Assembly: GCA_039800005.1 (NCBI GenBank)
Contig: JBDLRN010000010.1
Coordinates: 34,713 to 98,712 of the forward strand
DNA: 64,000 nucleotides
Reading direction: 5' to 3'
Origin: Casp-actino8 sp039800005
Lineage (GTDB): Bacteria; Actinomycetota; Acidimicrobiia; Acidimicrobiales; Ilumatobacteraceae
Shown here: positions 1 through 8,187 of the stretch, piece after piece
Layout of the letters: each line of letters begins with the position of its first letter
Numbering within the stretch: position 1 is the stretch's first letter
Translations under genes and position numbers: made by a program
The notes under the pieces: generated by a model
Databases searched by the model: none
What the model was told of the DNA's origin: nothing
The model's input: only the letters and a program-made list of their open reading frames with translations

Positions 1-1563
1 GTCGTGATCGACGACCAGTTGGAAACGAGCGGCCCGCCGACGCTGCGGCGTCCACCACCTCTCTTCGAAGGGCCACGGACCGGCCCAGGCGACGATGCGA
101 TGTCGACGGCGATCGATGACGACGTGATCGGGCGGTGCACTGACGAGCCCTCGCCCGCTCACGACGACCGGACGATCGTTGCTCGCGATCACCTCGATCG
201 GACGCGGTTCGTGATGCACGATCGCCGGTGAAGGTGCGGGCAGTGAACCCGGCCACGGTGGTCGGACCGTCGGACGCGACACGACTCGACGGTCGTCGGC
301 TCCGATCGCCGTGACGGGGATCCGCTCGAACTCGTCGTGTGGATGACGACCGCCGCGCCACGACGCCACGGTGACCGCGTCGGGACCGAGGAGTCCGACC
401 AGTCGCGTGGTGGCTCGTTCGGCCGCCTCGTCGGCCTGCGTGCGTTCACCCCAGAAACCACGCTGCTGAGCGCTCTCGTGACGCACATCGGTGGGAGTGA
501 TGCGCAACGACGTGATGCCGGCCGACGGCGGATCGTCACCGTCGATCCAGCCGTCGAGTTGCCAGCGCACCCGATCGACCACCGCGCTGGCGGCGAGACC
601 GTCGGCGTGGAACCATGCGCGCGACGAACGTTCACCGTGTTCGGATTCGGCGTCGACCACGATGCGCGTGCACACGAGTCCGCGATCGGCCAGACCGCCC
701 ACGATCCGGTCGGCCAACGACTTGGCGGCGAACACCGCCTGATCGAGTTGACCGATCGGATCGTCGAAAGAACGCGACAGCGACAGGTCGTCGGGTGGAG
801 CAGTGGCCGCCGGTGGCGTGTCGTCGACGCCGGTGACGATGCGATGAAGGCTCTCTCCCCAGCGACCGAAACGATCGACCAGTTGGGTGGAGCTCAGACG
901 GGCCAGATCACCGAAGGTGCGCAGTCCGAGACGAACGAGCAGATCGACCGTGTCGGGATCGGCACCGACGGTGGACACGAGTGCCGACACCGGATGCGGG
1001 GCGAGGAACTCCGCCGTGTCGGACGAGGGAACCACGACCGGACGACCGAGTACGACCGAGCGACGGGCGGCGAGCATCGCGGCCACCCGACCGTCGGCGA
1101 CACCGACACCGATCTCGGTCACCTCGTGCGCCCCGCCGAAACCGTACGTGACCAGTTCGACCAGACGTTCGGCCAACGCGACGTCGCCGCCCACGTAACG
1201 CGACGGACCACGGGTGGCCATGAGCAGACATCCGGGCGACTCGACGTCGAGCAGTGGAACGAGTTCACCGACGGCGCGAACGACCGGTTCGAAGAAGCGT
1301 GCGTCGCGATCGGGATCGTGCGGGACGATGTGCAGATGCGGACACGCACCTTGAGCTTCTCGTTTGGTCTGACCGACTCGGACCCCTTCGCGAGTGGCCG
1401 CCGACGAACAAGCGCGCACCCGCTGACCGTGGATCACGACGAGCGGCACACGTGGATCGAAGGTCGGACCCCGTCCGGCGAGTCCGGCGAGAACGGCTGC
1501 GGCCACCGGCCACGCCGCGCACCAGACGACCGCGCACCGCGGCGGTTTCGGGGGTCGTGTCAC
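1..1563 (-). CDS. imuB: ImuB, Y-family polymerase-like mutasome subunit (partial)
   Basis: The reading frame is open for 521 codons from a GTG at 1563 to the left edge, so only the last few C-terminal residues are missing. It has the fold order of a Y-family translesion polymerase. The first palm strand reads AVVWCAAWPVAAA, without the acidic metal ligands of active DinB enzymes (DxDxFFA). That is the hallmark of ImuB, which acts as a clamp-binding adaptor for DnaE2 and is not itself a polymerase. A C-terminal WAGPWPFEERWW stretch followed by RFQLVVDH matches ImuB ends. The GTG start overlaps the imuA' stop (GTGA), so the pair is translationally coupled and shares the SOS promoter. dnaE2 is not in the window and may lie to the left. 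No obvious beta-clamp pentapeptide was found by eye. Confidence 0.9.
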   Translation of the reverse strand, partial: MTRPPKPPRCAVVWCAAWPVAAAVLAGLAGRGPTFDPRVPLVVIHGQRVRACSSAATREGVRVGQTKREAQGACPHLHIVPHDPDRDARFFEPVVRAVGELVPLLDVESPGCLLMATRGPSRYVGGDVALAERLVELVTYGFGGAHEVTEIGVGVADGRVAAMLAARRSVVLGRPVVVPSSDTAEFLAPHPVSALVSTVGADPDTVDLLVRLGLRTFGDLARLSSTQLVDRFGRWGESLHRIVTGVDDTPPAATAPPDDLSLSRSFDDPIGQLDQAVFAAKSLADRIVGGLADRGLVCTRIVVDAESEHGERSSRAWFHADGLAASAVVDRVRWQLDGWIDGDDPPSAGITSLRITPTDVRHESAQQRGFWGERTQADEAAERATTRLVGLLGPDAVTVASWRGGRHPHDEFERIPVTAIGADDRRVVSRPTVRPPWPGSLPAPSPAIVHHEPRPIEVIASNDRPVVVSGRGLVSAPPDHVVIDRRRHRIVAWAGPWPFEERWWTPQRRRAARFQLVVDHD

Positions 1564-2249
1564 GGCACGACTCGGAGTCGGGCCGGCGCGATCTCGCCGG
1601 ACGACACGATCTCTTCCAGACGGCCCGACGGACCGGGCAACCACACGTCACGCTGCAACGCACGCGCCTGACGACGACCGTCGACCGACACGGTGACCCG
1701 TCGCGCTCGCACGTGTCCGTGACCGTCACCGATACCACTCCATTCGCGCACCCGAGTCGCGACGCGCACGTCACCTGGAACCGCGCGCGTCTCGTCGACC
1801 ACCACGCACACCGCGCCGCGCGATTGGAGACGAGTGGTGAAACGACGCACCAACGACGGCGGCAGCGACGCGAGGAACGAACTCGACGTGACGACGAGAT
1901 CGACTCCGTCGACGAGGGCTCCGAGGACGTTGGCCGGATCGCCGTGCGCGTCGAGTGGACCGTCGACGAACACCGTGCGTTCGAGCACGACCCCCATGTC
2001 GGCCGCGGCCACCACACCGAACGTGGGAACGCCGACGACACCGGCCCACGATCCGTGCCGAGTGGGTGCGACGAGAAGAGCCAGTGCACTCGACACCGAT
2101 GCCGATCCGGTGCAGACCACGGTCTGGCCGCGTCCGAGACCGAGGCCGAACAGCGGGGCGAGAACGGGGTCGACCGGGAGTGTTCGCTCGCGAGCCAGCA
2201 GGGCGGCCGATGCGGTGACGACACCGTCGGGGACCTGAGCCAGAGCCAT
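1560..2249 (-). CDS. imuA: ImuA' RecA-like mutasome accessory protein
   Basis: A protein of 229 residues with a degenerate RecA-like fold. The N-terminal LFGLGLGRGQTVVCTGSAS segment sits where RecA has its Walker A, followed by hydrophobic strands ending in VDLVVTSSS and VCVVVDET. It lies directly before imuB, where actinobacterial imuA' is found, and helps the ImuB/DnaE2 mutasome in damage-induced translesion synthesis. A longer frame begins with ATG at 2282, but a perfect LexA box covers 2263-2278 inside that extension. The ATG at 2249 is therefore the better start, placing the box 14-29 bases upstream. The gene ends in a 4-base overlap with imuB. Confidence 0.82.
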   Translation of the reverse strand: MALAQVPDGVVTASAALLARERTLPVDPVLAPLFGLGLGRGQTVVCTGSASVSSALALLVAPTRHGSWAGVVGVPTFGVVAAADMGVVLERTVFVDGPLDAHGDPANVLGALVDGVDLVVTSSSFLASLPPSLVRRFTTRLQSRGAVCVVVDETRAVPGDVRVATRVREWSGIGDGHGHVRARRVTVSVDGRRQARALQRDVWLPGPSGRLEEIVSSGEIAPARLRVVP

Positions 2250-2262
2250 GGACGCGACTGTA

Positions 2263-2278
2263 TCGAACAGGTGTTCGA
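2263..2278 (-). promoter_or_regulatory. LexA (SOS) box of imuA'-imuB
   Basis: TCGAACAGGTGTTCGA is a perfect match to the actinobacterial SOS box TCGAAC-N4-GTTCGA. It lies 14 bases upstream of the chosen imuA' ATG. A weak -10-like GATACA (minus strand) follows it at once, so LexA bound here would block the promoter. This predicts induction of the imu cassette by DNA damage. Confidence 0.9.
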
Positions 2279-2291
2279 TCACGACAGGGCG

Positions 2292-2304
2292 CCCGGAGTC
2301 CGGG
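2292..2304 (-). terminator. Short hairpin after the B12 regulator gene
   Basis: CCCGGA-G-TCCGGG forms a 6-bp stem between the regulator stop (2315) and the SOS box. There is no T-run, so it is at best a weak terminator. If active, it would separate the regulator transcript from imuA'-imuB. Confidence 0.3.
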
Positions 2305-2314
2305 ACGACGACCG

Positions 2315-3226
2315 TCAGTTGTCGCTGGTCTGGCTCTCGCTGGCCGAACCCGATCGTCCCGACGTCGACCGCGTGCGGCCCGGTCGACCCGACAACTGGT
2401 TCAAGAAATCCACGAAACCTCGGGCCCCGGCGGCGTAGAAATCGGCCCCGAGTTCGCGAGCCATGTCGGCGTCGGTGATGGCCGCCCCGCCCAACACCAC
2501 TGGTACCTCGTCGCCGATGGCCCGCCGCAGAGCCTGCACCACCTCGACCGCGCCGGGAACCGCCACCGGCGTGGTGACGCTCACACCCACCGCCGTGAGA
2601 CCGGTCATACGGGAGGCCGCGTGCACGAAGGAGTTGGCCGGCGTATCAGCACCGAGGTCGAAGACCTCCCATCCTTCGATGCGGAGCAGATCGGCCAGCA
2701 TGGCCAGAGCCAGAGCGTGACGCTCGCCCGCCGGACCACCGATGAGCACGTCACCTCGTCGACGCCCGCGGCGCACGAAACGCGGACTGAGTTGTCCGAC
2801 CAATCGGGTGACGATGGCCGTGGCCTGGTGTTCGACGGAGATGTCGATCTCGCCGCGGGCCCACTGAGCCCCGATTCGAGCGAGAGCCGGCGACACGATC
2901 TCGAGGTACACCTCTTCCATGTCGCTGCCGGCGTCGATGGCACGTTGTACGACCTGCCAGGACCCGCCGGCATCGGCGTTGACCAGACACTGGAAGAGCT
3001 CGCTGACGTAATCGCCCGTGCGACGCGCGTCCACGGACGAACGTGGAGTCTGCGCGCGCTGCTGCGTCCGCTTCCGGAACTCCTCCAGCGCATGGGGCGT
3101 GACCTGCCACACACCCTTCACCCGCGTCGCCGCCAACTTGCCCTGCCGCACGTAACGGTAGACCGTCATGTAGTGGACGCCGAGGAGCTGCGCTGCTTCG
3201 TCCAGCGACATGGGCTCCGATGACAC
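2315..3226 (-). CDS. B12-binding transcriptional regulator, CarH-like photoreceptor module
   Basis: Residues 6-50 form an excisionase/MerR-type helix-turn-helix (SLDEAAQLLGVHYMTVYRYV). Residues about 75-145 are a four-helix B12-cap domain, and 155-285 a Rossmann cobalamin-binding domain. The cap has W122 and E132-H133, an exact W-x9-EH motif. In CarH this motif contacts the upper face of adenosylcobalamin. E168-R-H170 gives the E-x-H lower-ligand motif, followed by SVTTP and VVLGGAA loops. By family knowledge, such proteins repress in the dark as AdoCbl-bound oligomers and release DNA in light. Light sensing here is inference. The start is GTG at 3226, or ATG at 3211, which has GGAG just upstream. 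The gene lies 32 bases before the longest imuA' frame, on the same strand. Confidence 0.85.
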   Translation of the reverse strand: MSSEPMSLDEAAQLLGVHYMTVYRYVRQGKLAATRVKGVWQVTPHALEEFRKRTQQRAQTPRSSVDARRTGDYVSELFQCLVNADAGGSWQVVQRAIDAGSDMEEVYLEIVSPALARIGAQWARGEIDISVEHQATAIVTRLVGQLSPRFVRRGRRRGDVLIGGPAGERHALALAMLADLLRIEGWEVFDLGADTPANSFVHAASRMTGLTAVGVSVTTPVAVPGAVEVVQALRRAIGDEVPVVLGGAAITDADMARELGADFYAAGARGFVDFLNQLSGRPGRTRSTSGRSGSASESQTSDN

Positions 3227-3316
3227 GGGCGAAGACTAAATCGTCATCATCCTCGGGACACGATCGTGCTCACCGAAATGGACGGAAATCACAGGAAAAA
3301 TGCGGTGGCGCCCCGC

Positions 3317-3775
3317 TCAGCCCTTCAGGCGTTGACGAGCCGCCCGACTCCGTTCGAGGAGGTGGGCCGGAACCTTCTTCAGCGCCTCGGCGAGTTTCGG
3401 ATCGCCACCCGCGTCGACCGCGGCCGCTGGCGAGGCCTCGGCTTCGGGCACCAGATCCTCGAACGCCGGCGGCTCCATGCCCGGCTTCCAGTACTGATAC
3501 AGGTCGCGAACGACCTCGACCAGCCCCGTGGAGTCGAATCCCTTCTCGAGATCGACCGTGACCACGTTCTGATACACGTGAACGCCGGCGACGCGACCGG
3601 TGGCGAACAGGCGGCGGGCCAATTCGGCCGACGGCGTCTCGGCCACCGAGTGGGCCGACGTGTCACCGTTCAGGAAACGTTCGTGTCCCATGCCGGACAG
3701 GTTGCGGTTGGCTTCGAAACGAACGATGCCCGGACGGCGGCTCGGCTTCTCCACGACGAGAACGGGTTGACCCAT
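3317..3775 (-). CDS. NifU N-terminal (Nfu_N)-like domain protein
   Basis: A 152-residue soluble protein. Its first 100 residues resemble the Nfu N-terminal domain: VRFEANRNLSG, a SAELARRLFATGRVAGVHVY segment and NVVTVDLEKG. The C-terminal NifU domain with its CxxC cluster-binding motif is absent, and the tail is Ala/Glu rich and basic at the end. A scaffold role in Fe-S assembly is therefore not assured. The ATG at 3775 fits the domain start. It ends 90 bases before the B12 regulator and is divergent from the acyl-CoA dehydrogenase at 3866. Confidence 0.6.
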   Translation of the reverse strand: MGQPVLVVEKPSRRPGIVRFEANRNLSGMGHERFLNGDTSAHSVAETPSAELARRLFATGRVAGVHVYQNVVTVDLEKGFDSTGLVEVVRDLYQYWKPGMEPPAFEDLVPEAEASPAAAVDAGGDPKLAEALKKVPAHLLERSRAARQRLKG

Positions 3776-3803
3776 GCCGACACGTTAGTGGCCGCTCCGA
3801 TCC

Positions 3804-3831
3804 CCAGCCCGAATCGACCAGCCCGAATCGA
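3804..3831. repeat. 14-bp perfect tandem duplication
   Basis: CCAGCCCGAATCGA occurs twice head to tail (3804-3817 and 3818-3831) between two divergent genes. It is one of five short tandem duplications at gene junctions in this window. Confidence 0.9.
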
Positions 3832-3865
3832 AATCCGCTCGGAGCGCCGGGTACGTTTGCGCTCC

Positions 3866-5140
3866 ATGTCGACGTCATCTGGACTTCCGTCACTCGCCGA
3901 ATTCGAAGCCGAGGCACTGGCTTTCCTCGAGGCCAACTCCACGCGCAAACAGGCCGAGAAGAAATTCGTCTGGGGCGAGGGCTCCGACAAGGTCGCCATG
4001 TTCGAGGAGAAGGACCGCGACAGCGAGAAGGTCGACGTCGCGCGCGCCCAGGACTGGCGCCGTCAGCGTTTCGACGCCGGCTTCGGCTGGATCACCGGTC
4101 CCGCCGACTTCGGTGGCCGCGGATTGCCGGCCGCGTATCAGCGCGCGTACGACTCCCTCGAATCGAAGTTCGAGACGCCGAACATGAGCTGCTTCACGAT
4201 CGGCCTCGGCATGGTCGCCCCCACCATCCTCGCCCACGGATCCGACGTCGCGCGCAACGCCTACCTCGCCAAGATGTATCGCGGCGACGTCATCGGCTGT
4301 CAGTTGTTCAGCGAACCGGGTGCCGGTTCCGATCTCGCCAGTCTCTCCACCAAGGCCGAGCGCGACGGCGACGAATGGATCATCACCGGCCAGAAGGTCT
4401 GGACGAGCGGCGCGCACTACAGCGACATCGGCGAGATCATCGCTCGCACCGACGCGAATCTGCCCAAGCACAAGGGTCTCACCGGTTTCGTCGTCGACAT
4501 GAAGGCACCCGGTGTCGAGATTCGTCCGTTGCGTCAGATGACGGGTGGGGCGTCGTTCAACGAGGTCTTCTTCACCGAGGTACGCGTGCGCGACGACCAT
4601 CGTCTCGGCGACGTCAACAACGGCTGGAACGTGGCCCTCACCACGCTCATGAACGAGCGCGCGGCCATCGGCGCCGGAGGCGGCGGCGGCGGAGTGAACC
4701 TCTTCGCCCGCATCATCGAAATGGCCAAGTTCTACGGTGTGCAGAACGATCCGGTGTTGCGCGACGAATTGGCGAATCTCATCATCAACAACAAGGTCGC
4801 CGCGTACAACAACCAGCGCGCCCTCGACAAGATCAAGGCCGGTCAGATGCCCGGACCCGAGTTGAGCATGGCCAAGTTGGTGGGCACCGACAACATGCGT
4901 CGCATGGGCGACTTCCTCTCGCACCTGCTCGGCACCAAGTTGGTGGCCGACGGCGGCGAATGGGGAACCTACGCCTGGAGCCAGTTGATCCTCGGCACAC
5001 CAGGCGGTCGTATCGCCGGCGGTTCCGACGAAGTGATGCGCAACATCCTCGCCGAGCGCGTGCTCGGGTTGCCCAAGGACCCGGGCATCGACTCCACCAG
5101 CCCGTTCAAGGACCTGAAAGTCGGCACCCAGAAGTCCTGA
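3866..5140 (+). CDS. Acyl-CoA dehydrogenase (FadE family)
   Basis: A protein of 424 residues oxidising an acyl-CoA to the trans-2-enoyl-CoA with FAD. The FAD/substrate signature CQLFSEPGAGSDLASLSTKA and ITGQKVWTSGAHYSDIG are present. So is the C-terminal GGRIAGGSDEVMRNILAERVLGLP. At the place where many family members have the catalytic Glu (YEGTxEIQ) this one has Gly, as in several actinobacterial FadE subgroups that use a Glu elsewhere, so the base cannot be assigned by eye. A glycine run (GAGGGGGGVN) follows the helix after the mid-domain. The frame is open upstream to 3266, but the ATG at 3866 is where family homology begins. It stands alone; substrate unknown. Confidence 0.88.
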   Translation: MSTSSGLPSLAEFEAEALAFLEANSTRKQAEKKFVWGEGSDKVAMFEEKDRDSEKVDVARAQDWRRQRFDAGFGWITGPADFGGRGLPAAYQRAYDSLESKFETPNMSCFTIGLGMVAPTILAHGSDVARNAYLAKMYRGDVIGCQLFSEPGAGSDLASLSTKAERDGDEWIITGQKVWTSGAHYSDIGEIIARTDANLPKHKGLTGFVVDMKAPGVEIRPLRQMTGGASFNEVFFTEVRVRDDHRLGDVNNGWNVALTTLMNERAAIGAGGGGGGVNLFARIIEMAKFYGVQNDPVLRDELANLIINNKVAAYNNQRALDKIKAGQMPGPELSMAKLVGTDNMRRMGDFLSHLLGTKLVADGGEWGTYAWSQLILGTPGGRIAGGSDEVMRNILAERVLGLPKDPGIDSTSPFKDLKVGTQKS

Positions 5141-5164
5141 GCGAGCGTCACGTCGATCGGTGAC

Positions 5165-5180
5165 GCCGTCCGAGGACGGC
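5165..5180. terminator. Hairpin between convergent genes
   Basis: GCCGTCC-GA-GGACGGC gives a 7-bp GC stem between the acyl-CoA dehydrogenase stop (5140) and the MMPL stop (5197). It is a plausible bidirectional terminator, without a T-tract. Confidence 0.55.
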
Positions 5181-5196
5181 GCCACCGTTGCGTCGG

Positions 5197-7422
5197 TCAG
5201 TGCGAGAAGTGCACCTTGGGCAGACGCTTGTCGAGCCACTTCGGAATCCACCAGTTGTGGCGGCCGAGGAGACCCATCACCGACGGAACGAGCATCATGC
5301 GGATGACCGTGGCGTCGAGGAGCACTGCCAAGGCGAGAGTGACGCCGAGTTCGGTCGGCGGGATCGGACCGGTCACACCGAAGGCCACGAACACCACGAT
5401 CATGATCAGCGCCGCATTGGTGATCGGTCGTCCGGTCATGGCGATTCCTTCACGGATGGCGCGCTGGGTGTCTCCGGTCGCCTCGAACCGCTCGCGAATC
5501 GCCGCGAGCAGGAACAACTGGTAGTCCATCGACAAGCCGAACAACAGGGCGAAGAAGAAGATCGGGGCCCACGCGTTCACGAAACCCTGGTGCTCGATGC
5601 CGAGCAATCCGGCGCCGATGCCGTGCTGGAACACGATGGTGGCGAAGCCGAAGCTGGCCGCCACACCGATCAGGTTGAGCAGGATCGAACTCACGGCGAT
5701 GGCCACACTGCGGAACACGAGCAACAGCAACAAGAAGGCCACGACCATGATGAGCACCACGGCGAGCGGAGCCTTGCCGGTGAGCGTTTCGGTGAGGTCG
5801 TAGTTCTGCGACGCCGGTCCGCCCACTTCGGCGGCGGGCACCGACACGGCGAGCGAATCACGAATGCGTCCGACCATCTCGCCGGTGCGCTCGTCCTCCG
5901 GGCCGGTCTGGCCGAAGGCGCGCACGACCGAACGGCCGGTCGACTCGTTGGTGGCCACGGTCTGAGCGGCGATGACGTTCTCGTCGGCGAGCACGGCGTC
6001 GATCACCTGGTTCTCGGTGCCGATCGGCGTGGTCACGAAGAGCGGAGCCGCCGCACCTTCACCGAATGCCGTGGTGACGAGTTCGTAACCGTCGCGGCTC
6101 GACTCGCCCCGATCGACCACACGCGCACCGGGCATGCCGAGGTCCATTCCGATGGCCGGCGCACCCAGTCCGAGAAGCAGAACGAGTCCGAGAACCAAGG
6201 TGAGGCCCGGACGCTTCAACGCAGCGCCCGTCCAACGAGCCCAGCGACCCTCCGAGGCTCGATCGAGGTCGGGTTCGCCCTTGTTCACGAGGACGCGATC
6301 GCCCATGGCCGCGAGCACCGCCGGCAACAACGTGAGCGACGCCAAGGCGACCGCGGTGACCGACAGGATCATGCCGAGGGCCATCGAACGGAACACCATG
6401 ATCGGCACCACGAAGATGGCGGCCAGAGACATGATGACGGTGAGCGCCGACAAGAAGACGGCCTTGCCCGACGACATGAGTGCATTGGCCATGGCGTCGT
6501 CACAGGAGTGCCCGTCTTCTCGTTCTTCGCGGTAGCGAGTGACGATGAAGAGGGAGTAGTCGATACCGACTGCGAGTCCGATCATCATCGAGAAGTTCAT
6601 CGACCACACCGAGAGCGGAGTGATCGAGGTGAGCAGATTCAGCGACGCGAAACCGACGGCGATGCCGGCGATGGCGAGAATGAGCGGGATTCCCGCGGCG
6701 AGCGCCGCACCGAAAGCCACGAACAACAAGACCAGAGTGGGCAGACCCGAGAGCAGTTCGGCCTTGTGCAACGCCGACTCGTTGGCGTGGTTGAAGTCGC
6801 TCCAGACCGGCCATTCGCCGGTGACCTCGGCCTGCACTCCCGACGGCAGCTCGCGACCTTCGACGAAATGGATGAGATCGGCCGCCGCCTCGGGCAGGTC
6901 GGCGTCGGCCTCGTAGGCGAGTGACACCGGGATCATGATCGTGCGTCCGTCGGGCGACACGAGACCGGCCTCGGGCGGCAACTGCGTGGGATCGGCGAGT
7001 CCGGCGACCATGTCGCCACCCACTTCGGCCGACAGGGCGGCCACCAACTCGGCCACGACCGAGGGGTCGTCGTCGAAGGCCGACGGCTGGTTCACCACGA
7101 CGATGGCCGATTCGGCACCGACCATCGGGAAGTCACTCCTCAACTCGTCGCGCACCTTCTGCGCCGTGGAGCCCTGAGCCTCCCAGCCGGCACCCGACAA
7201 GGCTCCCGACACGCCGATGGCGAGCGGGGCGGCCAACAGAACCACCGCCGCCCACACCAACATCACCGGTTGACGACGACGAACCGAGAACCGGGCCAAG
7301 CGGTCGAACAGCGGGCGCTTGCCCCCGTCCGGTGCGTGCACGGGCGTGTCGTGCGGAATCACGGTGTCCGGCGTGCCGAACGGGGTGGATGAGCCGGAGC
7401 GGTTCGTCTCGGTGGTGGCCAT
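5197..7422 (-). CDS. MMPL/RND-family membrane transporter
   Basis: A 741-residue inner-membrane protein with two repeated halves. Each has one TM helix, a large outer domain and a bundle of five or six TM helices (for example LPTLVLLFVAFGAALAAGIP and the GLAVGIDYSLFIVTRYREER signature). The second half repeats GLSMDYQLFLLAAIRERFE. These Asp-containing TM4-like signatures are the proton-relay segments of MMPL proteins. The cargo is not known; relatives export lipids or drugs. ATG at 7422 is preferred over 7428 because AAGGGAG lies 7 bases before it. Its promoter carries a CsoR-type operator, suggesting control by copper, another metal, or reactive sulfur. It is transcribed alone. Confidence 0.88.
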   Translation of the reverse strand: MATTETNRSGSSTPFGTPDTVIPHDTPVHAPDGGKRPLFDRLARFSVRRRQPVMLVWAAVVLLAAPLAIGVSGALSGAGWEAQGSTAQKVRDELRSDFPMVGAESAIVVVNQPSAFDDDPSVVAELVAALSAEVGGDMVAGLADPTQLPPEAGLVSPDGRTIMIPVSLAYEADADLPEAAADLIHFVEGRELPSGVQAEVTGEWPVWSDFNHANESALHKAELLSGLPTLVLLFVAFGAALAAGIPLILAIAGIAVGFASLNLLTSITPLSVWSMNFSMMIGLAVGIDYSLFIVTRYREEREDGHSCDDAMANALMSSGKAVFLSALTVIMSLAAIFVVPIMVFRSMALGMILSVTAVALASLTLLPAVLAAMGDRVLVNKGEPDLDRASEGRWARWTGAALKRPGLTLVLGLVLLLGLGAPAIGMDLGMPGARVVDRGESSRDGYELVTTAFGEGAAAPLFVTTPIGTENQVIDAVLADENVIAAQTVATNESTGRSVVRAFGQTGPEDERTGEMVGRIRDSLAVSVPAAEVGGPASQNYDLTETLTGKAPLAVVLIMVVAFLLLLLVFRSVAIAVSSILLNLIGVAASFGFATIVFQHGIGAGLLGIEHQGFVNAWAPIFFFALLFGLSMDYQLFLLAAIRERFEATGDTQRAIREGIAMTGRPITNAALIMIVVFVAFGVTGPIPPTELGVTLALAVLLDATVIRMMLVPSVMGLLGRHNWWIPKWLDKRLPKVHFSH

Positions 7423-7454
7423 GTGCATACTCCCTTGGGTATCGAGCGTCGGTC

Positions 7455-7483
7455 ACTCTATACCCCTGGGGGTATGACGTCAA
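7455..7483 (-). promoter_or_regulatory. Promoter of MMPL gene with CsoR-family operator in the spacer
   Basis: On the minus strand TTGACG (7478-7483) and TAGAGT (7455-7460) are separated by exactly 17 bases. ATACCCCTGGGGGTAT (7460-7475), a near-perfect palindrome, fills the spacer and touches the -10. This is the classic operator form of the CsoR/RcnR/FrmR/CstR repressors (Cu(I), Ni/Co, formaldehyde or persulfide sensors). Binding would block RNA polymerase directly. No such repressor gene is in the window. Confidence 0.8.
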
Positions 7484-7487
7484 CTCG

Positions 7488-8174
7488 TCACTGCCTGACC
7501 CGCCCCGCCCCGCCCTCGACCCGGCCCACCCCGCCCCAGAACCCGAGTGCGTCCATGAAGGCCCACGACCGCCGGTGGACGGTCGACGGCCCGAGTGCGA
7601 AGAGACCGGCCCGGTGCCACGCGCACGGATACCCCTTGTTGGATTCGAATCGGTACATCGGCAACTCGTCGGCCAATTCGCGCATCAGGCGATCGCGCGT
7701 GACCTTGGCGAGAATCGACGCTGCGGCGATCGACAGACATCGCTGATCACCCTTCACCAACGTGGTCACGTGCGGAACGTGAGGTGACACGAAATCCCAC
7801 GGGCCGTCGACGACGGCGGCATCGGCGCGCGTCGACAGCGACGACAACGCGCGCGACGTGGCCACCCGCTGCGCGCGCGACATTCCCATCTCGTCGCACT
7901 CCTGCGCCGACGCGAAGCCGATCGACCAGTCGACGCACCACGACGCCAAGGTGTCGAACATCGCTTCGCGTCGCTTCTCGGTGATCGATTTCGAATCGCG
8001 AATCAGCACTTCCACCTGAGCAGGCGGCTCGGTCGCCTCGGGAATCACCGCGACTCCGATCGCCAACGGCCCGGCCCATGCTCCCTTGCCCACCTCGTCG
8101 ACACCGACGATCACCCGATGCCCGTCGTCACGCAAGGCACGTTCGACGTCGCGTGTCGGACGTTCGGTCACCAT
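7488..8174 (-). CDS. rnhB: Ribonuclease HII
   Basis: A 228-residue endonuclease that nicks RNA-DNA hybrids at embedded ribonucleotides. The conserved start VIVGVDEVGKGAWAGPL gives the first Asp-Glu pair of the DEDD site. AAVVDGPWDF supplies the third acidic residue and KGDQRCLSIAAASILAKVTRD the core helix. The C-terminus YRFESNKGYPCAWHRAGL matches the family. It starts 13 bases after the selD stop, so the two are probably cotranscribed. The stop lies just before the MMPL promoter. Confidence 0.95.
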   Translation of the reverse strand: MVTERPTRDVERALRDDGHRVIVGVDEVGKGAWAGPLAIGVAVIPEATEPPAQVEVLIRDSKSITEKRREAMFDTLASWCVDWSIGFASAQECDEMGMSRAQRVATSRALSSLSTRADAAVVDGPWDFVSPHVPHVTTLVKGDQRCLSIAAASILAKVTRDRLMRELADELPMYRFESNKGYPCAWHRAGLFALGPSTVHRRSWAFMDALGFWGGVGRVEGGAGRVRQ

Positions 8175-8187
8175 CGTGCGACCCGCC

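Noticed and set aside
3266..3865. Extension of the acyl-CoA dehydrogenase frame by 200 codons upstream
   Set aside because: The extension is antisense to the Nfu_N-like gene and has no similarity to dehydrogenases; homology starts at 3866.
5188..6924. A 578-codon plus-strand frame opposite the MMPL gene
   Set aside because: It is a high-GC antisense shadow: rich in Arg, His, Glu and Gln with no domain, while the minus strand encodes a clear MMPL transporter.
7427..7442. A second CsoR-like palindrome, ATACTCCCTTGGGTAT
   Set aside because: It coincides with the AAGGGAG ribosome-binding site and start codon of the MMPL gene, has fewer G/C-tract matches, and is better explained as that.
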